From: Fodinibius salsisoli | Lineage (GTDB): Bacteria; Bacteroidota; Rhodothermia; Balneolales; Balneolaceae | Reading direction: 5' to 3' | Assembly (NCBI RefSeq): GCF_026229185.1 | Contig: NZ_JAGGJA010000008.1 | Coordinates: 186,001-250,000 of the forward strand | Length of the DNA stretch: 64,000 nucleotides | In this document: positions 8,452 through 18,710 of the stretch, piece by piece | How positions within the stretch are numbered: the first letter of the stretch is position 1 | Layout: every line of letters starts with the position of its first letter | Translations under genes and position numbers: made by a program | Notes under the pieces: generated by a model | Told to the model about the DNA's origin: nothing | The model's input: the letters and a program-made list of their open reading frames with translations, nothing else | The model's database searches: none

Positions 8452-10125
8452 ATGAAATACATAAAAAGCCTTTTAGTTTTAACTTTTATCTACCTGTTAA
8501 CAAGTACAGCTTGGGCCCAAACCGGGCACAACATTTCTATCATTCCGGAGCCCGTTTCGATGGAATTAACAGAGGGTTCATTTGAGCTTAACCGAAGTAC
8601 AACCATCCATGCTGATATCTCCCAATATGAAATAAAAAATATTGCTCTTCAGCTCCGAGATGCGATTAATTCGGCTACCGGATATAGCATCACCATAAAA
8701 AATAATGGCGCCCAAACCGGACAATCCAACGCTATTGCCTTAGTCATTGATGATGCAATCGATAACGAAGAAGGCTACCATCTGTCTGTTACGGAAGATA
8801 ATGTGGCAATAGAAGCTCCAACCTCCACGGGATTATTCTATGGAATGCAATCACTGCTCCAGTTATTCCCTGCCCAAATTTATCAGACGGACTATTCCCT
8901 GGTCCCACAGGATACCGAATGGACCATCCCGGGGGTAGAAATCGAAGATCACCCACGGTTCACCTACCGGGGTATGCACCTGGATGTAGCACGTCATTTC
9001 TTCCCGGTGGATTTTATAAAACGCTATATCGATTTGCTAGCTATACACAAAATGAATCGTTTCCATTGGCATTTAACAGAAGACCAAGGCTGGCGTATCG
9101 AAATTAAACAGTATCCTAAATTAACGGAAGTAGGAGCCTGGAGAGATTCCACCCTCGTGGGTCATTACGGTTCAGGACATTATGATAATCAAAAATACGG
9201 TGGCTATTACACGCAGGAAGAGATTCGTGAAGTGGTCGATTATGCTCAAAAAAAGCATGTGACAATTATCCCCGAAATTGAATTGCCGGGGCATGCTTCG
9301 GCCGCTCTGGCTGCCTATCCGGAATTAGGATGTATACCAACCAAAAACTACCAGGTACAAACTACCTGGGGCGTATTTGATGATATTTACTGTCCTCGTG
9401 AAAAGACCTTTACCTTTCTTGAAAACGTACTGACGGAAGTAATGGAACTTTTCCCCAGCGAATATATCCATATTGGTGGCGATGAAGCCCCCAAAAAACA
9501 GTGGGAGGAAAGCCAGTTTGCGCAAAAAGTTATCGAGCGTGAAGGACTGGAAGACGAACATGAACTGCAGAGTTACTTCATAACACGTATCGAGAAGTTT
9601 CTCAATAAGCATGGGCGACAAATTATCGGATGGGACGAGATTCTGGAAGGCGGCCTGGCGCCTAATGCAACGGTTATGAGCTGGCGGGGTATCGAAGGCG
9701 GTATTGAAGCCGCCAAACAACACCATGACGTCATTATGACGCCTGGATCGCATCTTTATCTCGATCATCACCAAGCCAATCCCAACAGCGAACCCTTAGC
9801 TATTGGTGGATTTACTACCCTTGAAAAAACCTATTCTTATGAGCCCATCCCGGAAGAACTCTCCGAAAAGGAGAGCGAGTTTATTTTGGGTGCTCAGGGC
9901 AATGTATGGACTGAGTATATGCACTCAGGCGAAAAGGTCGAATATATGGCCTATCCCCGGGCCTCTGCTTTGGCAGAAGTAAACTGGTCTCCCAAAGAAA
10001 AACGAAACTGGGATTACTTCTGGCAGCGGCTACAGACACAGTTTAAGCGATTTGACATTCTGGATGTAAACGCTGCGGAACATTTTCGTGGCGCTCAACC
10101 AGAGCTTAAAAATCCAAATGAATAG
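8452..10125 (+). CDS. Beta-N-acetylhexosaminidase (GH20)
   Basis: This is a 557-aa exported enzyme with a signal peptide (about residues 1-22, ending TAWAQ). Residues about 28-165 are the GH20b alpha/beta domain and residues 168-510 the catalytic barrel: YRGMHLDVARHFF, FHWHLTEDQGWR, EIELPGHASAAL, then HIGGDEAPK with the Asp344-Glu345 pair that assists the acetamido group and acts as acid. Near the end, WSPKEKRNWDYFWQRL is typical. There is no added C-terminal binding domain. It removes terminal GlcNAc/GalNAc from glycans or chitooligosaccharides. It lies between the fucosidase and the lytic transglycosylase in one probable operon, suggesting turnover of fucosylated, HexNAc-containing material. 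Confidence 0.94.
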   Translation: MKYIKSLLVLTFIYLLTSTAWAQTGHNISIIPEPVSMELTEGSFELNRSTTIHADISQYEIKNIALQLRDAINSATGYSITIKNNGAQTGQSNAIALVIDDAIDNEEGYHLSVTEDNVAIEAPTSTGLFYGMQSLLQLFPAQIYQTDYSLVPQDTEWTIPGVEIEDHPRFTYRGMHLDVARHFFPVDFIKRYIDLLAIHKMNRFHWHLTEDQGWRIEIKQYPKLTEVGAWRDSTLVGHYGSGHYDNQKYGGYYTQEEIREVVDYAQKKHVTIIPEIELPGHASAALAAYPELGCIPTKNYQVQTTWGVFDDIYCPREKTFTFLENVLTEVMELFPSEYIHIGGDEAPKKQWEESQFAQKVIEREGLEDEHELQSYFITRIEKFLNKHGRQIIGWDEILEGGLAPNATVMSWRGIEGGIEAAKQHHDVIMTPGSHLYLDHHQANPNSEPLAIGGFTTLEKTYSYEPIPEELSEKESEFILGAQGNVWTEYMHSGEKVEYMAYPRASALAEVNWSPKEKRNWDYFWQRLQTQFKRFDILDVNAAEHFRGAQPELKNPNE

Positions 10126-10140
10126 TTTGATATTATAGCA

Positions 10141-10926
10141 ATGAAATATCTCCATATACTTTTTCCGGCAATCATTCTGGTGGTGCTAACGGTACAAACC
10201 AAGGCCCAGTCAAACTCAGATTCTCTATCTTATGCTGAGCAGTATCAGCAGGAATTAGCCAGACTTTCTTCCGAATTTGAGAAGCAGGGATACGACCTCA
10301 GCACCTTTACGAATGATAATCGCTTCGAAGTATATGGAGAAATTGATCAACGGTTTAAGGGATCCGCAGAACGTACCACTCCTACGCTGGACGAATACAA
10401 AGAGATTCTGGATTTCGAAGAAAAAGTTAGTCAGGGTGTAGAGTTCCTGCATACCCATTCGAACCAACTCCGAAAAGCCGAAGAAAAATATGGTATCCCA
10501 AAGTATCTTATTACAGCTATTATCGGTATCGAATCAAAATATGGTACTGTTTTAGGGAGTTACAATCCGCTTAATGTGTACATATCAATGGCTCTTGTGG
10601 ATTATCGTGCTGATTTTGCCAAAGCCCAGCTCAAGGAGCTCCTTGAATTTGTAGATCGAAAACAGGTTGATGTTTTTACACTAAAATCGAGTTATGCCGG
10701 CGCCATGTCACCGGCCCAGTTCATCCCCTACTCCGTTAATAAGTGGTGGGTAGGCAAAGATATTTTTGATATGGATAACAGCATTATGTCCGTAGCCAAC
10801 TATTTAGCTCATTTCCAAGAACGAACAAATAGTTTGCGTACCTCCGTATTGCGATATAATCCCAGCGATCTCTATGCAGATACTATTTTGGATTTAGCTG
10901 ACGAAATTGAGAAAGAATCCAAATAA
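10141..10926 (+). CDS. Lytic murein transglycosylase, MltB-like
   Basis: This is a 261-aa exported protein (signal peptide about residues 1-22, ending TKAQ). The C-terminal two thirds match the MltB/SLT_2 fold: YGIPKYLITAIIGIESKYG with catalytic Glu131, then YAGAMSPAQFIPYSVNKW, equivalent to the GAMG-PQFMPSS segment of MltB. It is shorter than E. coli MltB (about 360 aa). The reaction is non-hydrolytic cleavage of the MurNAc-GlcNAc bond giving 1,6-anhydroMurNAc. It begins 15 bp after the GH20 gene, so the three genes are probably one operon. That ties GH20 either to murein recycling or to general glycan degradation. Confidence 0.85.
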   Translation: MKYLHILFPAIILVVLTVQTKAQSNSDSLSYAEQYQQELARLSSEFEKQGYDLSTFTNDNRFEVYGEIDQRFKGSAERTTPTLDEYKEILDFEEKVSQGVEFLHTHSNQLRKAEEKYGIPKYLITAIIGIESKYGTVLGSYNPLNVYISMALVDYRADFAKAQLKELLEFVDRKQVDVFTLKSSYAGAMSPAQFIPYSVNKWWVGKDIFDMDNSIMSVANYLAHFQERTNSLRTSVLRYNPSDLYADTILDLADEIEKESK

Positions 10927-11278
10927 AATCATACATCCCTTCCCAATAAATTACTGTAGTAAAGTCTAACGCTTAGTAGTTGAAGGATAGCACGAGCTAA
11001 CGCTCACACTATTTGTCTCTACCAATACCTTTATTAAGCTTATCACTTCCAAAAAATAGGTGTTTAGAGGATTGTTATTTCACAAAGAACCACAGAAAAG
11101 ACACAGAGTTACACCAAGCTCTTTGTGTACCTGCTTAGTACAGCTATAGCGGTATAATCTGAGATAAAATAAATGATAAAACTGGCTTCTTACTGATTTC
11201 CAAAATAAAAAAGCCTCACTTCCGCTAAGAAGTGAGGCTTAAATTTAGCGTATAAGGCTAAACGGAATCAGGGATGAT
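10927..11278. other. Gene-free stretch with a degenerate inverted repeat
   Basis: No coding frame is supported in this gap between the transglycosylase and groEL. It contains CACAAAGA at 11081-11088 mirrored by TCTTTGTG at 11120-11127. Between them is ACCACAG...ACACAGAG-type sequence, of the kind found as short dispersed repeats in many bacterial genomes. The right end holds the groEL terminator. Confidence 0.5.
11211..11240 (-). terminator. Rho-independent terminator of groESL
   Basis: A perfect 11-bp stem (AAGCCTCACTT at 11211-11221 with AAGTGAGGCTT at 11230-11240) and an 8-nt loop lie 38 bp past the groEL stop. On the minus strand it is followed by a T-rich tract (plus-strand A run at 11204-11212). 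Confidence 0.85.
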
Positions 11279-12967
<1,689 letters not shown>

Positions 12968-13015
12968 CTATTAATTTTAAGAGTTTGCAATTAAATTTTT
13001 ATGTACAAAAAATGC

Positions 13016-13309
13016 TTAGGAAACGATTCCAAGAATATCGGCTTCACGCATGATCAGATATTCCTCACCATCCAGCGTAATTTCAGTGCCTGAATACTTT
13101 CCATAAAGCACTTTGTCGCCTTCTTTAACCGACATATCAATCTTGGTTCCGTTTTCTACTTTACCGGGACCTGCAGCAACGACCGTTCCTTCTTGCGGCT
13201 TTTCTTTTGCCGTATCAGGGATAATGATTCCGGAACTGGTTTTTTCTTCAGCAGGTTCTGGCTGAACCAAAACGCGATCACTTAACGGTTTGATTTTAGA
13301 TTTAGCCAT
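13016..13309 (-). CDS. groES: Co-chaperonin GroES (10 kDa subunit)
   Basis: This 97-aa protein matches GroES along its length: [12 protein letters not shown] at the start, the mobile loop [18 protein letters not shown] (about residues 22-39) with its GII motif that docks on GroEL, the roof-loop region and the terminal READILGIV. It caps the GroEL ring. It is the first gene of the operon. The upstream region has no CIRCE element (TTAGCACTC-N9-GAGTGCTAA) that I can find, so HrcA control through CIRCE is not supported. A 17-bp palindrome at 13399-13415 is the best candidate control site. Confidence 0.99.
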   Translation of the reverse strand: MAKSKIKPLSDRVLVQPEPAEEKTSSGIIIPDTAKEKPQEGTVVAAGPGKVENGTKIDMSVKEGDKVLYGKYSGTEITLDGEEYLIMREADILGIVS

Positions 13310-13398
13310 AAGTATGACTCCTACGATTTTAGTTATTAGTTGAAGTTGAAATTCATCCTCATCAGCATCATAAATGCTGGAAATACTTTAAAATGGTA

Positions 13399-13415
13399 CA
13401 AAGTAATTTACTTTG
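13399..13415 (-). promoter_or_regulatory. Palindrome upstream of groESL, possible operator or promoter part
   Basis: CAAAGTAA-T-TTACTTTG is a perfect 8-bp inverted repeat with a one-base centre, about 90 bp before the groES start. On the minus strand its right arm reads TTACTTTG, close to the Bacteroidota -7 consensus TAnnTTTG. It may therefore overlap the promoter and allow repression by a dimeric regulator. A second, weaker repeat (CAGCAT-N5-ATGCTG) lies between it and groES. Confidence 0.4.
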
Positions 13416-13475
13416 TTTAGACATAGAGTGGAGCAAGGACCATACCAAACTTTTTCGCGATAGAAGATTTATTTA

Positions 13476-13494
13476 CAAAAAGCCCTATAAGGGC
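13476..13494 (-). terminator. Terminator downstream of rsmA
   Basis: GCCC at 13482-13485 pairs with GGGC at 13491-13494, and on the minus strand the hairpin is followed by TTTTTG (13481-13476). The short GC stem with a T-run fits a terminator for rsmA. On the plus strand a second arrangement (GGGC-N7-GCCC then eight T) overlaps, so the site may work both ways. Confidence 0.55.
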
Positions 13495-13562
13495 CTAAGA
13501 TGCCCTTTTTTTTATAAAAAAATGATAGCCACGAAACCAAAAAAATAAAGGTAGCCGAAATT

Positions 13563-14339
13563 TCAGGTCAAAATGCCATTCTCTTCGAAATGGGCTGTCA
13601 ACTTTTCATATTCGGCAGGCAGCCAGGCCTCGGCGCGCTTGTCAAAATCGAATCCCTCTGGCAATTCTTTTTTGGGGATGATGGGCTTCAAGGCATTACT
13701 CAATTTTTTTCGCCGCTGGTTAAAAGCCGTCCGAACAACCGTTTTCAAATGCTGGTCGGTACAATCCAAATTACCCTTATTGAAGGTAAGCTTAACCATC
13801 GCACTCTCAACATTGGGCTGAGGCTTAAAACAGTGCCGCGATACGGGAAACAAAATTTCGGGGCTGCTCATAAGCTGTGTTTGCACACTCAAAATTCCAT
13901 AATCTTTTGTTCTGATATCTGCGACTAACCGCTCGGCTACTTCTTTCTGCATCATTAAAATGGCATCCGAAAGAACAGAACGCTGTTCAAGCAGAGCAAA
14001 TAAAATTTGGCTGGTAATATAATACGGCAAATTTCCAACTACGTGTGTTTTCTCTTTCCCAATCGAAAGTTCCTGCCAATCTACATCCAGTACATTACCA
14101 TGGTGTATCTTTAGTTTATCAAATTTCTTATTTAGCAGTGCAATGGCACGATCATCCAGCTCTACAGCCAGCAGATTATCAAATCTTTGCAGCAGCGCTT
14201 CTGTCAGTGCGCCGGTACCGGGACCAATTTCAATAACACGATTTCCCGGGGTAGCGGGAATGGCATCCGCAATTTTATCGATAATATTTTGATCGGTAAG
14301 AAAATGTTGGCCTAAACTTTTTTTGGGTCTTAAGCTCAT
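13563..14339 (-). CDS. rsmA: 16S rRNA (adenine1518/1519-N6) dimethyltransferase RsmA/KsgA
   Basis: This is a 258-aa protein of normal family size. The N-terminal SLRPKKSLGQHFL is a signature of KsgA. It is followed by the SAM-binding motif I VIEIGPGTGALTE (about residues 36-48), the acidic LAVELDD of motif II, GNVLDVDW, and the adenine-methylase NLPYY motif IV. The helical C-terminal domain contains FKPQPNVESAMVKL and NQRRKKLSNALK. It dimethylates two adjacent adenines in helix 45 during late 30S assembly. It is transcribed toward groES but separated from it by a terminator, and is divergent from ald. Confidence 0.97.
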   Translation of the reverse strand: MSLRPKKSLGQHFLTDQNIIDKIADAIPATPGNRVIEIGPGTGALTEALLQRFDNLLAVELDDRAIALLNKKFDKLKIHHGNVLDVDWQELSIGKEKTHVVGNLPYYITSQILFALLEQRSVLSDAILMMQKEVAERLVADIRTKDYGILSVQTQLMSSPEILFPVSRHCFKPQPNVESAMVKLTFNKGNLDCTDQHLKTVVRTAFNQRRKKLSNALKPIIPKKELPEGFDFDKRAEAWLPAEYEKLTAHFEENGILT

Positions 14340-14364
14340 TGTAAAATGAATAATGAAAAATTAT

Positions 14365-14410
14365 AAATGAAAAATCCTGGTTATGAATTTTAATTTTAGA
14401 TTTTTCATTT
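14365..14410. repeat. 12-bp AT-rich inverted repeat between rsmA and ald
   Basis: AAATGAAAAATC at 14365-14376 is mirrored exactly by GATTTTTCATTT at 14399-14410. It lies in the divergent gap rsmA/ald and resembles dispersed 'aaaaattaaaaat'-type repeats. A regulatory role is not shown. Confidence 0.5.
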
Positions 14411-14484
14411 TTAATTGTCTTTTGCTTACTGTTGTCAGGTAAATTAAATTATCAGAAATAAGGTATCCGCAAAAACATCATTTT

Positions 14485-15699
14485 ATGGATATAAAACCCC
14501 TTCAAACGGAACAAATTGGTATTCAGACACTGGAAAAACGACTGATGAAGTCTGAATCCGAGATTTCACTAAAGATAGGGCTCCCAAGGGAAGTCTCCAA
14601 TGATGAACGACGTATATCCTTAACGCCGGGCGGAGTATCCATTCTTAAGGCCAATGGGCATGATGTTTTTATTGAGCAAAGAGCAGGCGAGGAGGCTAAT
14701 TTCAGTGACCAGGAATATGCGGATGCAGGCGCTGAGATTGCCTACAGCATTGATGAAGTGTACCAAAAAGCCCAAATGATTGCCAAAGTGGCTCCGCCTA
14801 CCAAAGATGAACTGGATCTTCTGGATGATAATCATACCTTACTCTCGGCCCTGCATTTAGGCAACGCCACCGAACTGTTTATCCAAACCCTTATTGATAA
14901 ATGTATTACCGCTATTGGATTTGAATTTATAAAGGGTGACGATAAGGAGTTCCCGATTGTGCGTATGATGCATGAAATAACGGGCTCTATGGCCGTCCAG
15001 ATCGGAGCACATTACCTTGAAAAAGGGCAAGGAGGACCAGGTATTATGTTGGGCGGCATTTCGGGGATCCCTCCTGCTACAGTCTTAATCCTCGGGGCGG
15101 GTATCACGGCCGAATATGCTGCCCGAACGGCTTTGGGATATGGGGCCCAGGTTTTTGTGATGGATAATGACCTTGCACGGCTGCGCCACCTCGAAAATGC
15201 ACTTGACCGCCGTATCATTACCGCCACAGCAAACTATCAATACCTTTCCTCAGCGCTACAGCATGCCGATGTACTCATTGGTGCAGCGATGCAAGAGGGC
15301 GAACGCTCTCCCTGTATGGTAACAGAATCCATGGTGGCCAGTATGAAGCCCGGCAGCGTTATTGTTGATACTGTTATTGATCAGGGAGGCTGTATTTCTA
15401 CCAGCCGGCCAACCGTTCATTCTAAACCTACTTTTACAAAACATGAGGTTATCCACTACTGTGTACCCAACATCCCCTCTAACGTTGCTCGAACTGCTAC
15501 CTATGCCCTGAACAATGTGCTGGTCCCCTACTTTTTGGCTATTGGAGATGCCGGAGGCATCAAAAAATGCTTATGGCAAAATACGGCCCTCCGTAATGGC
15601 ACCTATGTGTATAAGAAGCATCTTACAAAAAAGTCGCTTGCCAATATCTTTGATATGCCCTTTCGTGATATCGAGATGCTTATTGCCAGCCACATTTAG
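14485..15699 (+). CDS. ald: Alanine dehydrogenase
   Basis: This 404-aa protein matches alanine dehydrogenase/PNT N- and C-terminal domains. The segment IGLPREVSNDERRISLTPGGV (about residues 32-52) carries the conserved substrate Arg and the family start. HLGN near 130 carries a conserved His, and VLILGAGITAEYAARTALGYGAQV (about 203-226) is the Rossmann NAD site. It interconverts L-alanine and pyruvate with NAD+ and ammonia. The N-terminus is about 30 residues longer than usual (DIKPLQTEQIGIQTLEKRLM). A start at Met21 is also possible. It is monocistronic, divergent from rsmA. Confidence 0.92.
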   Translation: MDIKPLQTEQIGIQTLEKRLMKSESEISLKIGLPREVSNDERRISLTPGGVSILKANGHDVFIEQRAGEEANFSDQEYADAGAEIAYSIDEVYQKAQMIAKVAPPTKDELDLLDDNHTLLSALHLGNATELFIQTLIDKCITAIGFEFIKGDDKEFPIVRMMHEITGSMAVQIGAHYLEKGQGGPGIMLGGISGIPPATVLILGAGITAEYAARTALGYGAQVFVMDNDLARLRHLENALDRRIITATANYQYLSSALQHADVLIGAAMQEGERSPCMVTESMVASMKPGSVIVDTVIDQGGCISTSRPTVHSKPTFTKHEVIHYCVPNIPSNVARTATYALNNVLVPYFLAIGDAGGIKKCLWQNTALRNGTYVYKKHLTKKSLANIFDMPFRDIEMLIASHI

Positions 15700-15735
15700 T
15701 TATTCGTGGCTTATTATTCGTTAATTGTTAAAAGG

Positions 15736-15757
15736 CCTACCTTAACCAGTAGGTTTT
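15736..15757 (+). terminator. Weak terminator after ald
   Basis: CCTAC (15736-15740) pairs with GTAGG (15749-15753), followed by TTTT. The stem has only 5 bp, so this is a weak candidate. Confidence 0.35.
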
Positions 15758-15810
15758 GATGCTTAACTATAATATTATTATTTAGCCAAGCTACTAACAG
15801 ACTAATAGTG

Positions 15811-15943
15811 GGCTTTGCAAAACTGAACATTCACTCTTCGACTTCATTCGCCCGATGTAAAACCGGGGCTCATTGCACTCAGACTGATGTCATGTTGAGC
15901 GCAGCGAAGCGTAGTCAAAATATGTCCCCGTATTTCAAAAGCT
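15811..15943 (+). repeat. Interspersed hairpin repeat, family A long subtype, copy 1
   Basis: An element of about 133 bp starts GGCTTTGCAAAAC and ends TTTCAAAAGCTCC, so its ends are imperfect inverted repeats. The inside holds TTCACTCTTCGACT, CTCAGACTGATGTCAT and TTGAGCGCAGCG. The reverse complement of 51686-51821 has the same order of blocks along the whole length, so these are two copies of one element. No protein is encoded. Confidence 0.8.
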
Positions 15944-15979
15944 CCTAATAACCATTAACAAATAACTGCTACCCAAGCA

Positions 15980-16360
15980 TTGACGGAATCGGAACTCAGC
16001 GAAAAGAATTTTAAGCGCATAAGCATTATTAACTGGCTGCTTTGTTTGCCCTTGATCATGTTTTTTGCATGGCCTTATCTCTATGTAGCTCAGTTTATGG
16101 AGATCGAAAATATTCTATGCTATACAGGAGCCCTCTTTTTTGCTGTTCCTTTTATGATTACCATTCTTCATGGGCATGTTACTATGGCCATAGGTGAAGC
16201 CCATCGACACCATTACTACAACTGGCTAGGCCGGCAACCATTAACTTATGGATTACTCTTTCACTCTGTGATGATGCGGACCCGTTTTCGACTCGTTCTA
16301 GTGATTATAAGCGTTGCGTTTTTTTTAATTGGCTATCTGGATGGATTGCTCCTAAAATAA
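15980..16360 (+). CDS. Small membrane protein of unknown function
   Basis: This is a 126-aa frame with a TTG start at 15980; I see no better start and no clear ribosome site. Three hydrophobic helices are predicted at about residues 14-37, 45-68 and 104-123. A hydrophilic, His-rich connection (ILHGHVTMAIGEAHRHHYYNW) sits between helices two and three and could bind metal, but I recognise no family. It lies between a family A repeat and a bidirectional terminator and is convergent with acs. Confidence 0.6.
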   Translation: MTESELSEKNFKRISIINWLLCLPLIMFFAWPYLYVAQFMEIENILCYTGALFFAVPFMITILHGHVTMAIGEAHRHHYYNWLGRQPLTYGLLFHSVMMRTRFRLVLVIISVAFFLIGYLDGLLLK

Positions 16361-16408
16361 AAGCCGGCACCCCATAGGAGCACCGGCCTCACACTCTAAA
16401 AAAATAAT

Positions 16409-16441
16409 AACACTGAAAGGGTTCAAAACTCTTTCAGTGTT
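16409..16441. terminator. Bidirectional terminator between acs and the small membrane protein gene
   Basis: A perfect 11-bp stem (AACACTGAAAG at 16409-16419, CTTTCAGTGTT at 16431-16441) is followed by T-rich DNA on both strands (minus: TTATTATTTTTTT). It sits between two convergent genes. Confidence 0.85.
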
Positions 16442-16458
16442 TGTTTAGCAAGAGCTAT

Positions 16459-18360
16459 TTAATATGCTTTACCTGCCTTTACTTCTTCAACGACTTCAGG
16501 GTTCAACAAGGTGGAAATATCACCCATATCGTCGGTATCACCTGCAGCTACTTTTCGCAGAATACGGCGCATAATTTTACCAGACCGAGTTTTTGGAAGT
16601 CCCGAAACAACCTGAACTTTTCCGGCTTTAGCAATTGGACTAATTGTTTTAGTAATTAGATCATTGATCTCTGTCTTAAACGCTTCAGGGTCCGTTATTT
16701 CCTCTTCACAGATTGTAAAAGCATATACGCCCTCACCTTTCACATCATGTGGATATCCAACAACGGCTGATTCTACGACTTTTGGATGATCATCGATTGC
16801 ATCTTCAATTTCAGCCGTCCCCAATCGGTGGCCAGAGACATTCAATACATCATCCACACGACCCGTAATGCGATAATATCCGTCTTTATCACGACGACAG
16901 CCGTCACCCGTTAAATAATATCCAGGATACTTATTAAAGTAGGTATCCATATACCGCTCGTGATTACCCCAGATACCACGCGTAACGCCAGGCCAGGGAT
17001 AGGATATCACTAAATTGCCCTGCACATCATTGCCTTCAACTTCATTGCCGTCATCATCTAATAGTGCTGGCTTGATACCTGGTAAAGGCAGGGTAGCAAA
17101 TCCAGGCTTTGTTGGGGTAACACCTGCAATGGGTGAAATCATTATTCCGCCGGTCTCGGTCTGCCACCAGGTATCCACGATAGGGCATTCCTCATTACCA
17201 ATCTCTTCGTTATACCAGTTCCAGGCTTCTTCATTGATAGGCTCTCCAACCGTCCCCAACACTTTGAGGGAACTGAGATCATAACGGCGAACATAATCAA
17301 TATCTTCCTTCATCAAAGCACGGATAGCTGTGGGTGCCGTATAGAAATGGGTTACACTGTACTTTTCAACGACTTCCCACAAACGGCCGGCATCAGGATA
17401 CATGGGAGTACTTTCAAAGATGATTCCGGATACTCCATTTAACAACGGTCCATAAATAATATATGAGTGCCCCGTAATCCATCCGGCATCGGCAGTACAC
17501 CAGTATATATCATCTTCATCAACCTGGAACACATTTCGTAAGGTATAACTGGTATATACCATATATCCGCCACAGGTATGAACCTGTCCTTTCGGCTTTC
17601 CTGTTGAACCCGAAGTATAAAGAATAAAAAGTGGATCTTCGGCATCCATCTCGACGGCTTCGTGTTCTCTGGAAACTTCACGTATTAATAGATGCCACCA
17701 CTCATCACGCCCTTCCTTCCATTCAATGTCATTATCAGCATGCTGGCAAACAATGACACTTTCTACTGTAGAGCAGCTTTCCAGCGCTTCGTCAGAAATT
17801 TCTTTGAGGGGTACAAGCTTGTTTCCGCGCCGCAAGCCATCATTGGTAATCAACATTTTGGCATCACAATCCTGGATGCGGTCTGCCAATGACTGTGCTG
17901 AAAAGCCGGCAAATACGATCGAGTGAACGGCTCCGACACGGGCACAGGCCAGTGCTGCTATGGTCAGCTCGGGTGTCATTGCCATATAAATTGCGACCCG
18001 ATCTCCTTTCTCAATGCCCTTCGATTCCAGTACATTAGCAAATTTACAGACTTGCTGATGGAGCTCTTTATACGAAATGCTCCGCGTTAAACCATCCGGC
18101 TGATTGGGCTCAAAGATAAAGGCTGTTTTATCACCGCGCTCTTCCAGGTGACGATCCAGACAATTTTCGGTAATATTTAATTTTCCGCCTTCAAACCACT
18201 TTACATTTCCTTCTTCAAAACTTCCGCTGTGCACATTATCCCAGGGTTTGTGCCAGTCAAAAGTTTCGGCATAATCGGCCCAAAAACTTTCAGGGTTTTC
18301 AATACTTTGTCCATATACCTTCTCATATTCCTCAAACGAGCTGATTGTGTGTTCCTGCAT
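16459..18360 (-). CDS. acs: Acetyl-CoA synthetase (AMP-forming)
   Basis: This is a 633-aa protein of full family length. It has the N-terminal Acs extension (ESFWADYAETFDWHKPWD), the adenylate-forming P-loop FILYTSGSTGKPKG (about residues 247-260), WWQTETGG (about 398), the hinge region YYRITGRVDDVLNVSGHRLGTAE, and PKTRSGKIMRR near the end, whose Lys is the residue acetylated and deacetylated in regulated Acs. It makes acetyl-CoA from acetate, ATP and CoA. The next genes in the same direction encode an ActP-like symporter and its DUF4212 partner, giving uptake plus activation of acetate. A 350-bp gap with a repeat separates acs from actP, so they need not share one transcript. Confidence 0.98.
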   Translation of the reverse strand: MQEHTISSFEEYEKVYGQSIENPESFWADYAETFDWHKPWDNVHSGSFEEGNVKWFEGGKLNITENCLDRHLEERGDKTAFIFEPNQPDGLTRSISYKELHQQVCKFANVLESKGIEKGDRVAIYMAMTPELTIAALACARVGAVHSIVFAGFSAQSLADRIQDCDAKMLITNDGLRRGNKLVPLKEISDEALESCSTVESVIVCQHADNDIEWKEGRDEWWHLLIREVSREHEAVEMDAEDPLFILYTSGSTGKPKGQVHTCGGYMVYTSYTLRNVFQVDEDDIYWCTADAGWITGHSYIIYGPLLNGVSGIIFESTPMYPDAGRLWEVVEKYSVTHFYTAPTAIRALMKEDIDYVRRYDLSSLKVLGTVGEPINEEAWNWYNEEIGNEECPIVDTWWQTETGGIMISPIAGVTPTKPGFATLPLPGIKPALLDDDGNEVEGNDVQGNLVISYPWPGVTRGIWGNHERYMDTYFNKYPGYYLTGDGCRRDKDGYYRITGRVDDVLNVSGHRLGTAEIEDAIDDHPKVVESAVVGYPHDVKGEGVYAFTICEEEITDPEAFKTEINDLITKTISPIAKAGKVQVVSGLPKTRSGKIMRRILRKVAAGDTDDMGDISTLLNPEVVEEVKAGKAY

Positions 18361-18710
18361 AATACTATTTCAATTCCGTAATTTTAATTATCAATGAATT
18401 CCCCTTCAGTGACTATGTTAAATAATTTAGAGACATAATCAAGGTTTGATATCTAAAAAAAAGATAAAGAATATTAAAATCTACGCAATTTTTTTGCAAT
18501 CACTTATGCAGATAGTGGTAACAGGCTCTAGTCAATCTCCCTAAATCCCTCTTCTCCAAAGCTTGTCTCGACCACAGTCGGGGAGGGACTTTAAAGAATT
18601 GCTCAAAAACTGAGGCATGCTACTCAAATAGACCATGAGTTCCTCCTTGGAGAAGGAGGACAGGAGGATTGATTTAAGTTTAACTCAATAAACATACCAT
18701 TAGAATCTTC
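18361..18710. other. Gene-free stretch between acs and the acetate symporter, with a family B repeat
   Basis: I see no coding frame here. The left part is AT-rich and should hold the acs promoter. The right part is the family B repeat at 18532-18672. Confidence 0.6.
18532..18672 (+). repeat. Interspersed hairpin repeat, family B, copy 1
   Basis: This 141-bp element begins TCAATCTCCC and ends AGGAGGATTGA (imperfect inverted ends). Inside are CTCTTCTCCA, a GTCGGGGAGGGACTTT block and CATGAGTTCCTCCTTGGAGAAGGAGGACAGG, the last with a strong local hairpin (CTCCTTGGAGAAGGAG). The copy at 37545-37687 has the same blocks in the same order, with a diverged middle. Confidence 0.8.

Noticed and set aside
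9325-9774. 149-codon minus-strand frame
   Set aside because: Antisense shadow of the GH20 gene.
13310-13450. CIRCE element upstream of groES
   Set aside because: The TTAGCACTC-N9-GAGTGCTAA pattern is not present on either strand.
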